Shown here: positions 55,007-62,883 of the stretch, piece by piece
Layout: each line of letters starts with the position of its first letter
How positions within the stretch are numbered: the stretch's first letter is position 1
Source of the DNA: Trichormus sp. NMC-1
GTDB taxonomy: Bacteria; Cyanobacteriota; Cyanobacteriia; Cyanobacteriales; Nostocaceae
Assembly (NCBI RefSeq): GCF_001858025.1
Contig: NZ_LZQD01000006.1
Span: 236,184-300,183, forward strand
Direction of reading: 5' to 3'
Length of the DNA: 64,000 nt
Notes under the pieces: model-generated
What the model saw: the letters and a program-made list of their open reading frames with translations, nothing else
The model's database searches: none
Told to the model about the DNA's origin: nothing
Program-made: the position numbers and the translations under genes

Positions 55007-55702
55007 ATGAGTTTTTGGTCATCACAGACTTTGCGTTCTCGTCTTCCTAGTTTAATTGAACCATTTAATGATGATCAAATTGAGTCTGCATCATACCAAT
55101 TGTGTTTAGGGGAAGAAGTTTATATTTCACCCCTTCCTGATACACCTCTGAAAGAACGAAAAAAAATTCCTCTTAGTGAGAAAGATACTGTTCCTATCCC
55201 TCCAGGACAGTTTGCATTTCTAATAACTTCTGAAGAAATCAAAATTCCTAACAATGCACTTGCATTTATTTCAATTAGATTTAAATTTAAATCAAAGGGC
55301 TTGATTAATGTTTCAGGTCTTCATGTAGATCCTGGTCATTGTGGCAAACTAATTTTTGCTGTTTATAATGCTGGACCTCTTCACCTTCATATAGAAAGAG
55401 GTGAAAGGGTTTTTTCTATATGGTATGCAGACTTAGATAAAGAAGATGATAATCCACGAAATAAGATCGGTTATAGTTCAATTCCCTCTGACTTAATGAA
55501 TAGTCCTGATTTAGTTTCTTCTCTTCCTTATTTAAAAACACGTTTGGATGATCTAGAGAAAAAAGTAGAGAAATATTCTATTCAACAGGCTATTTTTTTT
55601 GGAATTGCTATTTCGGTTTTAGTTGCTTTTGCCAAGCCAATAGTAGAGATATTTATACAGCCATTACTAAATATGATTAAATCTTTTATTACCATCTATT
55701 AA
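55007..55702 (+). CDS. Membrane-anchored dCTP deaminase/dUTPase-fold protein, probably non-catalytic
   Basis: 231 residues; GAGGAA lies upstream of the ATG. Residues 1-150 follow the dCTP deaminase fold: DDQIESASYQLCLGEEVYIS, PPGQFAFLITSEEI, SGLHVDPGHCGKLIFAVYNA and IERGERVFSIWYADL. By eye the catalytic Glu (LEFYN in E. coli Dcd) is Ala here (FAVYN), and the Arg/Ser just before the HVDPG strand are also changed, so deaminase activity is doubtful. A coiled-coil (LPYLKTRLDDLEKKVEKY) leads to one or two C-terminal membrane segments (from about 195). A nucleotide sensor or regulatory role is possible. Fourth gene of the cluster. Confidence 0.8.
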   Translation: MSFWSSQTLRSRLPSLIEPFNDDQIESASYQLCLGEEVYISPLPDTPLKERKKIPLSEKDTVPIPPGQFAFLITSEEIKIPNNALAFISIRFKFKSKGLINVSGLHVDPGHCGKLIFAVYNAGPLHLHIERGERVFSIWYADLDKEDDNPRNKIGYSSIPSDLMNSPDLVSSLPYLKTRLDDLEKKVEKYSIQQAIFFGIAISVLVAFAKPIVEIFIQPLLNMIKSFITIY

Positions 55703-55773
55703 TTTCAAATTAGCGAAATAAATCTAAGCTATTGCTAAGATGATATAATTAACGCAATAAACGAGGTGAAGTC

Positions 55774-56055
55774 ATGACAGTAAAAGAAGAACTAATCAAA
55801 GAAATTTCTCAAACCCCTGACTTTTTAATCCAAGAAGTATTAAATTTCTTACTGTTCATTAAAAACAGGTTTAAGCAAAGAGTTTCCGAAAATAGAACTG
55901 GAGATTTTACCGATACCTTAGCATCACAATCTTTTTTTAATTTCATTGATGATGTCAGTAGCCAAATTCCTCAATCAGAATGGGAAAAGCTACCATCTGA
56001 TATGTCAAAAAATTTAGATCACTATCTATATGGTTCACCCAAGAGTGAAGAATGA
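55774..56055 (+). CDS. Antitoxin-like protein (DUF2281 type) of a PIN toxin pair
   Basis: 93 residues. The N-terminus MTVKEELIKEISQTPDFLIQ, continuing EVLNFLLFIKNR, is the pattern of DUF2281-type antitoxins of PIN toxins. GAGGTG precedes the ATG at 6 bases. It overlaps the PIN gene by four bases. The C-terminal part is acidic and probably binds the toxin. Confidence 0.75.
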   Translation: MTVKEELIKEISQTPDFLIQEVLNFLLFIKNRFKQRVSENRTGDFTDTLASQSFFNFIDDVSSQIPQSEWEKLPSDMSKNLDHYLYGSPKSEE

Positions 56056-56468
56056 AAAAAGTATTTGCTGACACAGGTTACTGGATTGCTCTACTAAATC
56101 CTAACGATGAATTGCATCTTAAAGCTAGAAGTGTGACTGCATCTTTATTGCCTAATGTCCGCATAGTTACCAGTGAAATGGTATTCACTGAATTGTTGAA
56201 TGCTTTTTCTAAACAAGGAAGTAATTTTAAGAGAGCAGCAATTAGTCTAATTAATCAATCTTTTAGCAATTCTAATATTGAGATTGTTCCTCAAACGAGT
56301 GAACTGTTTATCAGCGCACTCGAATTATATAACCAACGTCTAGATCAAGGTTGGAGTCATACAGATTGTGCGTCATTTAAAATTATGGAGATGCAAAATA
56401 TTTTAGAGGCTCTTGCTTATGATAAACACTTTGAACAAGCAGGTTTCATAGCTTTGCTGCGTCATTGA
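56052..56468 (+). CDS. PIN-domain ribonuclease toxin (VapC-like)
   Basis: 138 residues. The PIN acidic residues are Asp7 (ADTGYWIALLN), Glu47 (VFTELLN), Asp105 (HTDCASF) and Asp124 (AYDKHF), a complete Mg-binding set. Toxins of this type cleave RNA (often tRNA) unless held by the antitoxin. Start overlaps the antitoxin stop. It lies between the nucleotide-enzyme cluster and dnaN; whether it belongs to that cluster is not known. Confidence 0.88.
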   Translation: MKKVFADTGYWIALLNPNDELHLKARSVTASLLPNVRIVTSEMVFTELLNAFSKQGSNFKRAAISLINQSFSNSNIEIVPQTSELFISALELYNQRLDQGWSHTDCASFKIMEMQNILEALAYDKHFEQAGFIALLRH

Positions 56469-56558
56469 ATATTTATATGCTTTCGGATATCGAATTGTAT
56501 TTCAATCCCCAGTCCAAAATTTGTTACCATTATCCTTCACCAGCTGTATCTCAGATTT

Positions 56559-57707
56559 ATGAAATTAGTTTGCGCTCAAAGCGATCTCAGTACCAACCTA
56601 TCACTCGTCAGTCGTGCAGTACCATCAAGGCCAACTCATCCCGTACTTGCTAACGTACTGCTGCAAGCGGACGCTCAAACTAACCAAGTCAGCTTAACAG
56701 CCTTTGATCTCAGCTTGGGTATCCGCACCAGTTTTAGTGCTGAAGTATTAGAAGGGGGAGCGATCGCACTTCCTGCTAAACTACTTGTAGATATCACCTC
56801 TCGCTTACCAGAAGGTGAAATCACCCTAGACGATGAATCAGGGGACAACACCGGAGAAGGTATCATTGTCACTCTCAAACCCAAAAGCGGTAAGTATCAA
56901 GTCCGCGCTATGGGAGCAGAAGAATTTCCCGAATTACCCATAATTGAAAATTCAGAAGCAATTCACCTCACCACGGCTGCTTTAATTGAAGGATTAAGAG
57001 GTTCATTATTTGCTACTAGTGCTGATGAAACCAAACAAGTTCTCACGGGTGTGCATTTAACAGTTAAACAAGACACCTTAGAATTTGCAGCGACTGACGG
57101 ACACCGTTTAGCTGTGCTAGAAACAACTAATGAGCGTCCGCTGGAGGGTAGCAGTCAACTTGAGGTAACAGTACCCGCAAGAGCATTACGGGAACTACAA
57201 CGGATGTTAGCTCATAGCTCCTCAGAAGAAACTGTAGCCTTATATTTTGATCAAGGTCAAATAGTGTTTGCTTGGCAAAATCAACGCCTAACCAGCCGAA
57301 CTTTAGAAGGACAATATCCCGCGTATCGGCAATTAATTCCCCGCCAATTTGAGCGACAAGTTACTATTGAACGGCGGCAATTTATTAGCACTTTAGAGCG
57401 AATTGCTGTGTTAGCAGATCAGAAAAATAATATTGTCAAAGTTAGCATTGATAACGCCAATCAAGAAATTACTTTATCTTGTGAAGCCCAAGATGTGGGT
57501 AGTGGTACAGAATCAATGCCGGCACAAATATCTGGGGAAGATATAGATATTGCCTTTAATGTCAAATATTTAATGGAAGGCTTGAAAGAGTTACCATCTT
57601 CAGAAATTCAAATGCATTTAAATCAAAGTCTCACGCCAGTAATTTTTACACCTTTGGGCGGTTTAAAAATGACCTATTTAGCTATGCCTGTACAACTTAG
57701 GAATTAG
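56559..57707 (+). CDS. dnaN: DNA polymerase III sliding clamp (beta subunit)
   Basis: 382 residues, MKLVCAQSDLSTNLSLVSRA with three clamp domains: TAFDLSLGIRTSF in domain I, TDGHRLAVLETTNE in domain II and FTPLGGLKMTYLAMPVQLR at the C-terminus. It encircles DNA as a dimer and tethers polymerase III. dnaN is not beside dnaA here, normal for cyanobacteria. Three hairpins follow the gene. Confidence 0.97.
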   Translation: MKLVCAQSDLSTNLSLVSRAVPSRPTHPVLANVLLQADAQTNQVSLTAFDLSLGIRTSFSAEVLEGGAIALPAKLLVDITSRLPEGEITLDDESGDNTGEGIIVTLKPKSGKYQVRAMGAEEFPELPIIENSEAIHLTTAALIEGLRGSLFATSADETKQVLTGVHLTVKQDTLEFAATDGHRLAVLETTNERPLEGSSQLEVTVPARALRELQRMLAHSSSEETVALYFDQGQIVFAWQNQRLTSRTLEGQYPAYRQLIPRQFERQVTIERRQFISTLERIAVLADQKNNIVKVSIDNANQEITLSCEAQDVGSGTESMPAQISGEDIDIAFNVKYLMEGLKELPSSEIQMHLNQSLTPVIFTPLGGLKMTYLAMPVQLRN

Positions 57708-57740
57708 AAATAGTTCAATTTTGAATCTTGGGTTAACTCG

Positions 57741-57823
57741 TTCCCAGTTTCCAACTGGGAATGCTATTACAGAGGCTCTGCCTCTACTATTACTAAAATT
57801 CATTTCCATACTCTGTATGGAAA
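57741..57823. repeat. Three successive hairpins downstream of dnaN
   Basis: TTCCCAGTT/AACTGGGAA, AGAGGC/GCCTCT and TTTCCATAC/GTATGGAAA, each perfect with 3-base loops, within 83 bases. No T-run follows the last one. They resemble a dispersed cyanobacterial repeat; they may also protect or end the dnaN transcript. Confidence 0.6.
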
Positions 57824-57941
57824 ATAGAATACCGATTATTTTTAATATAAGCCTCCGCCAGTTTTACTCCTGACTCCTGAACCGATAGCGCAGCGTGGCG
57901 TAAGCCATAGGTCTGCCAAGCGTCTCCTGAATTCTGCTGTA

Positions 57942-58058
57942 ACTGAGGATGATGTTAGAGGAGCGATCGCAAAGTTTAACTTGGCTTCTACAAAAGAAAT
58001 TCCTGTAAATAAATTTAGCCAGGTAATGACAGAGTTAGAAAATTTATCATTTTGGTAA
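57942..58058 (+). pseudogene. C-terminal coding fragment of an unidentified gene
   Basis: Reads TEDDVRGAIAKFNLASTKEI and ends FSQVMTELENLSFW then TAA. It begins right behind a repeat (CCAGTTTTACTCCTGACTCC...CTGCTGTAA, about 57857-57941) that is also seen at 62800. It looks like a genuine protein end that lost its 5' part; family unknown. Confidence 0.4.
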
Positions 58059-58300
58059 ATTCGGGCAGAAGCCCCTACTTGCTAGGGGTATACCCGTGCT
58101 ATGGCGTTCGCCAAACGTGTACCTTGCACTCAGAGATGCTGGGGTCAACGTGCCAATATCAGCTTTATCTGCTGCTATGCTACAATCTTAAATGTGTACT
58201 TAGATTAATCAATTCATATATGCCAACTCACTTTAGCAATACTCTGTGTCGTTCTGCTGCCAGTGCTGATGCTCAAATTGAGCTACCTTACAGTAGAAAT

Positions 58301-59068
58301 ATGATTAGCTTAGTTTTGATGAGTGCTCTACTGATAAGTCCTCTTCCAGCTCTAGGGCAATCTTCTGCCACATCGGTTGCCAATAGAGGTGAATCCCTTC
58401 TTGCTTTTGACATCAAAGATATCATCCCGATAAGGCGTAAGGTGAGAAGGTCGCGTAGGACACCTAGGACACCCTCCCAACGCCCCTCTCAATCTACAGA
58501 CTTAGTAAACCAGAAGGAGCAGCAATATGTGAATAGTCTTTCTCCTGAAGAACGAGAGGTTTACGAGATTATCCAGAAAGCCAAACGCGATCTCCGACAT
58601 CAGCCTATTGCTGATTTTCTTGGGAGCGGATTTGGCATTAGTCCCAAAGGAACTACTCAAACTCCACAAGACCTTGACCTAGAGTTTCAGAATGCTATTC
58701 GCGATAGTAATAATTCAACCAGTTCTCAACCTCTAGTTAATAATGGAAGTGTAGCCCCAACAAAACCTGGCAACCGAATACTTCAACGCATTTTAAATAA
58801 GAGAAGTAATGAAACACATGAACAATGGTATGCCAGAATTGACCCCGTGATTTCACGTACTCCGAGAGAGGAGTATAGAGCGTGGAAAGCAACTTTATCA
58901 TCAGCTGATGATAAAGCCTACGATGCCCTAGTCCGAAAAGAAAATGAGCAGAAAAGGCAACGGATGCAAGAGGCGGATGCTGCCCTGTGGGATATGTTTA
59001 AGCGCGATTTATCTTGTAGATGGGTGCCAGATGCTAACGGTGATTATGTTAAGGTCTGTAATGATTGA
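58301..59068 (+). CDS. Exported hypothetical protein
   Basis: 255 residues from the ATG at 58301, which gives a clean signal peptide (MISLVLMSALLISPLPALG, cleavage before Gln-Ser-Ser); an ATG at 58220 would add 27 residues. The mature protein has a basic linker (RRKVRRSRRTPRTPSQR), then helical charged segments (SPEEREVYEIIQKAKRDL) and a C-terminal region with two Cys (LSCRWVPDANGDYVKVCND) that could form a disulfide. No known family recognised. Confidence 0.6.
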   Translation: MISLVLMSALLISPLPALGQSSATSVANRGESLLAFDIKDIIPIRRKVRRSRRTPRTPSQRPSQSTDLVNQKEQQYVNSLSPEEREVYEIIQKAKRDLRHQPIADFLGSGFGISPKGTTQTPQDLDLEFQNAIRDSNNSTSSQPLVNNGSVAPTKPGNRILQRILNKRSNETHEQWYARIDPVISRTPREEYRAWKATLSSADDKAYDALVRKENEQKRQRMQEADAALWDMFKRDLSCRWVPDANGDYVKVCND

Positions 59069-59130
59069 GCTTTCCTCTTACCTAATCTCCCCTCTCAATT
59101 AGGTTACATCAATTTATCAAAAAACTATAC

Positions 59131-59205
59131 ACGGTTTCCGCTCTTATGAAGTACATCTTAGCCCCCTCCTCGCTTGCGGGGAGGGGGTTGGGGGTGGGGT
59201 GATTG
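59131..59205. repeat. G-rich fold-back repeat, partial copy
   Basis: CACGGTTTCCGCTCTTATGA leads into the core at 59161-59200 shared with 27331-27370 (inverted) and 31222-31261. It lies downstream of both the exported protein gene and the histidine kinase gene. Confidence 0.7.
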
Positions 59206-59255
59206 TGATAAACGCCATAGCATTAAGAGTCAGAGACTGGGAACGAGATACGAGA

Positions 59256-62015
59256 TTAGGTGATGTGGAAAATGGGAATTTCAATCCAGAATTCTGTACC
59301 TACATTTGGTTGTGAATCACATTTAAATACACCGCCGTGTTTTTCCACCACAATTTGATAACTAATTGATAACCCCAAGCCAGTACCTTTACCCACTGGC
59401 TTAGTAGTGAAAAATGGGTCAAATATTCTTGCCTTTTGAGCTTTGGGCATTCCTGGTCCATTGTCACTAATACGAATTACTGCACTCTGCACATTTTCAT
59501 TCATTTCACCTATAGAAGTACAAATAGTAATTTTCCCTAATTGGGTATTTTCTGATTTAAATGTTTTATAATTTTCTAAGGCATCAATTGCATTACTTAA
59601 AACATTCATAAATACTTGATTTAGTTGTCCAGGATAACACTCTACCAAAGGTAAATTGCCATATTCTTTGATTATTTGAATGTTCGGACTTTCTGGTCTG
59701 GCTTTTAAGCGATGCTGTAAAATCAGTAAAGTGCTATCAATGCCATCATGGATATTCACTTCCTTCATTTCTGACTCATCAAGGCGTGAAAAATTTCGCA
59801 GAGATAAGACGATTTGCCGAATTCTGTCAACTCCAATTTGCATAGAAGATAAACTTTTTGGTAAATCTTCAATCAGAAATTCTAAATCTAATTCTTCTGC
59901 TCGTTCCACAATCTCTAAACTGGGTTCTGGGCATTCCTGCTGATAAAGATGGAGCATACTGAGTAAATCTTCAGCATATTCATTGATATGGACAAGATTG
60001 CCAGATATAAAGTTAACTGGATTATTAATTTCATGGGCAACACCTGCTACAAGTTGCCCCAAAGAAGACATTTTTTCAGTTTGAATAAGTTGGGTTTGAG
60101 TTGATTGTAATTCATGCAGAGTTTGCGTTAATTGTTCAGCTTGCTGTTTAGTTTTCACTAGTAATTCAGCTTGTTGAATCGCTACCCCTAATTGGGAAGC
60201 AATCTGACTAATGAAACTAACTTCTGTGTATTGCCATTTTCTGGAACTGGAGTGTTGATAAGTACAAAGTAAACCCCAAAGTTTTTTGCCTACAAAAATA
60301 GGAGCCAACACAAAAGCCAGAATTTGAAACTGCTCTAAATTATCAACATGACAGGGAGCAAAACCCATTTTATAGATATCATCTACAGCAAAAGTTTCAT
60401 TATTTTGGTAGCGTCCTCCCTTGGTTTCTTGTAAATAAGTATCATTCCAAATTGTATTGATTCCCAGTTTAGTATCATTTAACCAGTTGGGACTAGCAGC
60501 TTCAAAATCACCGACAAATTGCCCACCCCAATCGGCACTGAATTTATAAACAGAAACACGATCAGCTTTGATTAATTGGCAAACTTCCTTAGTGGTGGTT
60601 TGAAAAATAGTTTCAATTTCTAGAGATTCACGAATCTTGTTAATAACTCCAAATACTGCTTGTTGTTGTTCAGCAGTCCTTTGCATTTCTAATGTTCGCT
60701 TCTGAACTTGTTTTTCTAAGTTTTCATTAAATGCTTGTACTTGTTGGTAAAGTTCATATTGCTGAATTGCGGAAGCAAAGTGTTTACTGATTTCTTTCGC
60801 TAAATTAATTTCTTCATTTGTCCATTTTTGAGGTTGTGCTTTTTTAGTTTCTCGCCAAATTTCAAAAGATAGCCGGGGGTAAATTTGCCGATGATCTGGA
60901 TCAAATTGTCCAGCCCAAAGGGTTTCTGTATCTAGTTCATTACGAAAAATACTTAAATAGCCCACCAATTGCTGACGATAGTGGAGCGGAATCATCAAGA
61001 TGCTGCGAATTTTTGTGGGTTTAAAAGCAACTTGTACATTTCTTAAATTCGGATTTTCATAGATGTCGGAAATTGCCCAAACTTCATATTCACCAAATTT
61101 ATAATGTTCCTGCCAGACACTATACTGCTCTAATAAGGGATATTTGCTTTGGGCTGGAATTTCAGGTTGCTGTCCACAGGTATAAAGTTCAAAACAATCC
61201 CTACCAGGAATTAAACATTCAGATAAGCTTCTAAAGCTGCTATTTTCAAAGTCAAAGGTGCTTTGTCTGATACATAATCTGCCTCCAACTCCCTTAAAAG
61301 CGGCCACTGTGGCTTCTAATGGTGGTTGTAAAACTATCGTTGGTAGTGAATGGAGTAAAGTACCAATGCTGTTAATGATAGTTTCTTGTTCGGCTTTGGC
61401 GCGGGCTTGGGTGAGGAGGTGATTTTGAGCGATCGCTATGGGTAACTGCTCTACTACCATTTGCATCACTTCTAGTTCAGATTCTGCCACATCACGAGCT
61501 TGAGAATGATGAGATACTAACAATCCCCAAAGTTCATCTTGATAAATAATCGGCGCAACTACAGAAGATTTAACACCCAAAGCCGTCAAATATTCTACAT
61601 GACATGGATCTAATGTCCGATAAATAATCTCCTCAGAGATAATTTCTCCGGTTTCCAGATCACGCTGAGGACATTGACCAATCTCTCTAGAATCAACATT
61701 TACTACAGAACGCACCCGCGACTTAATAAACATTTCCCGCGCGTGGAGAGGAATGTCATCCGCAGGAAAATTCAACCCCAATAAAGACGGTAAACGATTT
61801 TCATAAATAGATTCAGCAATAACCTCACCACTACCATCAGCATGAAATTTGTAAATCATGACTCGGTCAGTTCCCAGTAAAGAGCGAACTTCAGCCGAGA
61901 CTACTGTGATAATGTCTTCTAACTCTAAGGATGGTCTAATGCGATTTGTAATCCGACGTAATAAATTTTCTTTTTCCATACCTGTCCTCAGGTCTAATGG
62001 AGGGATGGAGGCCAT
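59256..62015 (-). CDS. Multi-GAF phytochrome-like sensor histidine kinase
   Basis: 919 residues. GAF1 (about 25-200) has phytochrome features: FPADDIPLHAR and PCHVEYL with Cys138-His139, a possible bilin attachment site. Residues 205-430 resemble a phytochrome PHY-like module (LSIFRNELDTETLWAGQFDP, LSFEIWRETKK). A third GAF (about 465-625) again has PCHVDNL (Cys555-His556), as in cyanobacteriochromes. The kinase follows: H-box GVAHEINNPVNF (His661), then G1 ISDNGPGMP and G2 GTGLGLSIS. It is probably a light-responsive kinase; no response regulator adjoins. A heptamer array begins 108 bases upstream of the start. Confidence 0.88.
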   Translation of the reverse strand: MASIPPLDLRTGMEKENLLRRITNRIRPSLELEDIITVVSAEVRSLLGTDRVMIYKFHADGSGEVIAESIYENRLPSLLGLNFPADDIPLHAREMFIKSRVRSVVNVDSREIGQCPQRDLETGEIISEEIIYRTLDPCHVEYLTALGVKSSVVAPIIYQDELWGLLVSHHSQARDVAESELEVMQMVVEQLPIAIAQNHLLTQARAKAEQETIINSIGTLLHSLPTIVLQPPLEATVAAFKGVGGRLCIRQSTFDFENSSFRSLSECLIPGRDCFELYTCGQQPEIPAQSKYPLLEQYSVWQEHYKFGEYEVWAISDIYENPNLRNVQVAFKPTKIRSILMIPLHYRQQLVGYLSIFRNELDTETLWAGQFDPDHRQIYPRLSFEIWRETKKAQPQKWTNEEINLAKEISKHFASAIQQYELYQQVQAFNENLEKQVQKRTLEMQRTAEQQQAVFGVINKIRESLEIETIFQTTTKEVCQLIKADRVSVYKFSADWGGQFVGDFEAASPNWLNDTKLGINTIWNDTYLQETKGGRYQNNETFAVDDIYKMGFAPCHVDNLEQFQILAFVLAPIFVGKKLWGLLCTYQHSSSRKWQYTEVSFISQIASQLGVAIQQAELLVKTKQQAEQLTQTLHELQSTQTQLIQTEKMSSLGQLVAGVAHEINNPVNFISGNLVHINEYAEDLLSMLHLYQQECPEPSLEIVERAEELDLEFLIEDLPKSLSSMQIGVDRIRQIVLSLRNFSRLDESEMKEVNIHDGIDSTLLILQHRLKARPESPNIQIIKEYGNLPLVECYPGQLNQVFMNVLSNAIDALENYKTFKSENTQLGKITICTSIGEMNENVQSAVIRISDNGPGMPKAQKARIFDPFFTTKPVGKGTGLGLSISYQIVVEKHGGVFKCDSQPNVGTEFWIEIPIFHIT

Positions 62016-62123
62016 TGCTTTGATAAAATCATTTAGTATCTTACTATGGTAAGCGATTCAGCTTAATCGTATTTTTAGATTTTACTCATGTCTTTGTCTT
62101 CAGTAAGATTACGGTCAAAGGAT

Positions 62124-62472
62124 TTTGGAGTTTGGAGTTTGGAGTTTGGAGTTTGGAGTTTGGAGTTTGGAGTTTGGAGTTTGGAGTTTGGAGTTTGGAG
62201 TTTGGAGTTTGGAGTTTGGAGTTTGGAGTTTGGAGTTTGGAGTTTGGAGTTTGGAGTTTGGAGTTTGGAGTTTGGAGTTTGGAGTTTGGAGTTTGGAGTT
62301 TGGAGTTTGGAGTTTGGAGTTTGGAGTTTGGAGTTTGGAGTTTGGAGTTTGGAGTTTGGAGTTTGGAGTTTGGAGTTTGGAGTTTGGAGTTTGGAGTTTG
62401 GAGTTTGGAGTTTGGAGTTTGGAGTTTGGAGTTTGGAGTTTGGAGTTTGGAGTTTGGAGTTTGGAGTTTGGA
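62124..62472. repeat. Heptamer array, 49 x TTTGGAG
   Basis: 62124-62466 is exactly 343 bases, 49 perfect TTTGGAG units as far as I can read, then TTTGGA. It is open in several frames on both strands (repeated EFGVWSL and TPNSKLQ peptides), which are not genes. It lies between the histidine kinase promoter and a gene remnant. Confidence 0.95.
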
Positions 62473-62707
62473 TTATCGCTATGAAAACTCATCTCGGTTG
62501 AGTAAAGCTATTATTCGCTTCGTCCCCAAACAAGCTCAAAATAATGCCTCAAAATGGTACGTTATTGATACCAGTGAAACTGGGGAAATTATCGCTTTAG
62601 CAGATGTTCCTTATCGCTTGGGTATTGATGCACTCTCTTACCTGGAACCTTCCTCTTCTAGCACCACTATTTTGGATGAGGTTAAAATCACCCTGCTAAT
62701 CCTTTAA
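62473..62707 (+). pseudogene. C-terminal coding fragment fused behind the heptamer array
   Basis: In frame from the end of the array it encodes DYRYENSSRLSKAIIRFVPK, then NASKWYVIDTSETGEIIALA and ends TILDEVKITLLIL, TAA. This has normal amino-acid composition, unlike the array. Its own start is missing, so it seems the 3' part of a gene replaced by the expanding repeat. Family not recognised. Confidence 0.4.
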
Positions 62708-62740
62708 TCTTGATCTTAACAGGCAACAGAATTTTCTTAC

Positions 62741-62833
62741 ATACAGCAGATTGCAGATCAATGAGGTACAGAATCAAAATTGAAACCTAGATACCAAGCC
62801 AGTTTTACTCCTGACTCCTGAATTCTGCTGTAT
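62741..62833. repeat. 93-bp fold-back element
   Basis: Ends ATACAGCAGA and TCTGCTGTAT, perfect 10-bp inverted repeats; inner ATCAATGAGGTACAG and CCAGTTTTACTCCTGACTCC shared with the elements at 388, 57857 and 31080. Confidence 0.65.
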
Positions 62834-62883
62834 CATGTAGTTGGATTGCTATAAGAATTTTCAGTCACCTGTTAAGTAATCAT

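Noticed and set aside
52284-56468. Integrated prophage
   Set aside because: Phage-like nucleotide genes are present, but there is no integrase, terminase, capsid or tail gene and no att duplication; a defence or accessory cluster fits better.
56465-56653. 62-residue + strand frame before dnaN
   Set aside because: Overlaps the dnaN start in another frame; dnaN is certain and this frame has no features.
62088-62501. Several overlapping open frames (EFGVWSL and TPNSKLQ repeats)
   Set aside because: Products of the TTTGGAG array; open in several frames on both strands, so not coding evidence.
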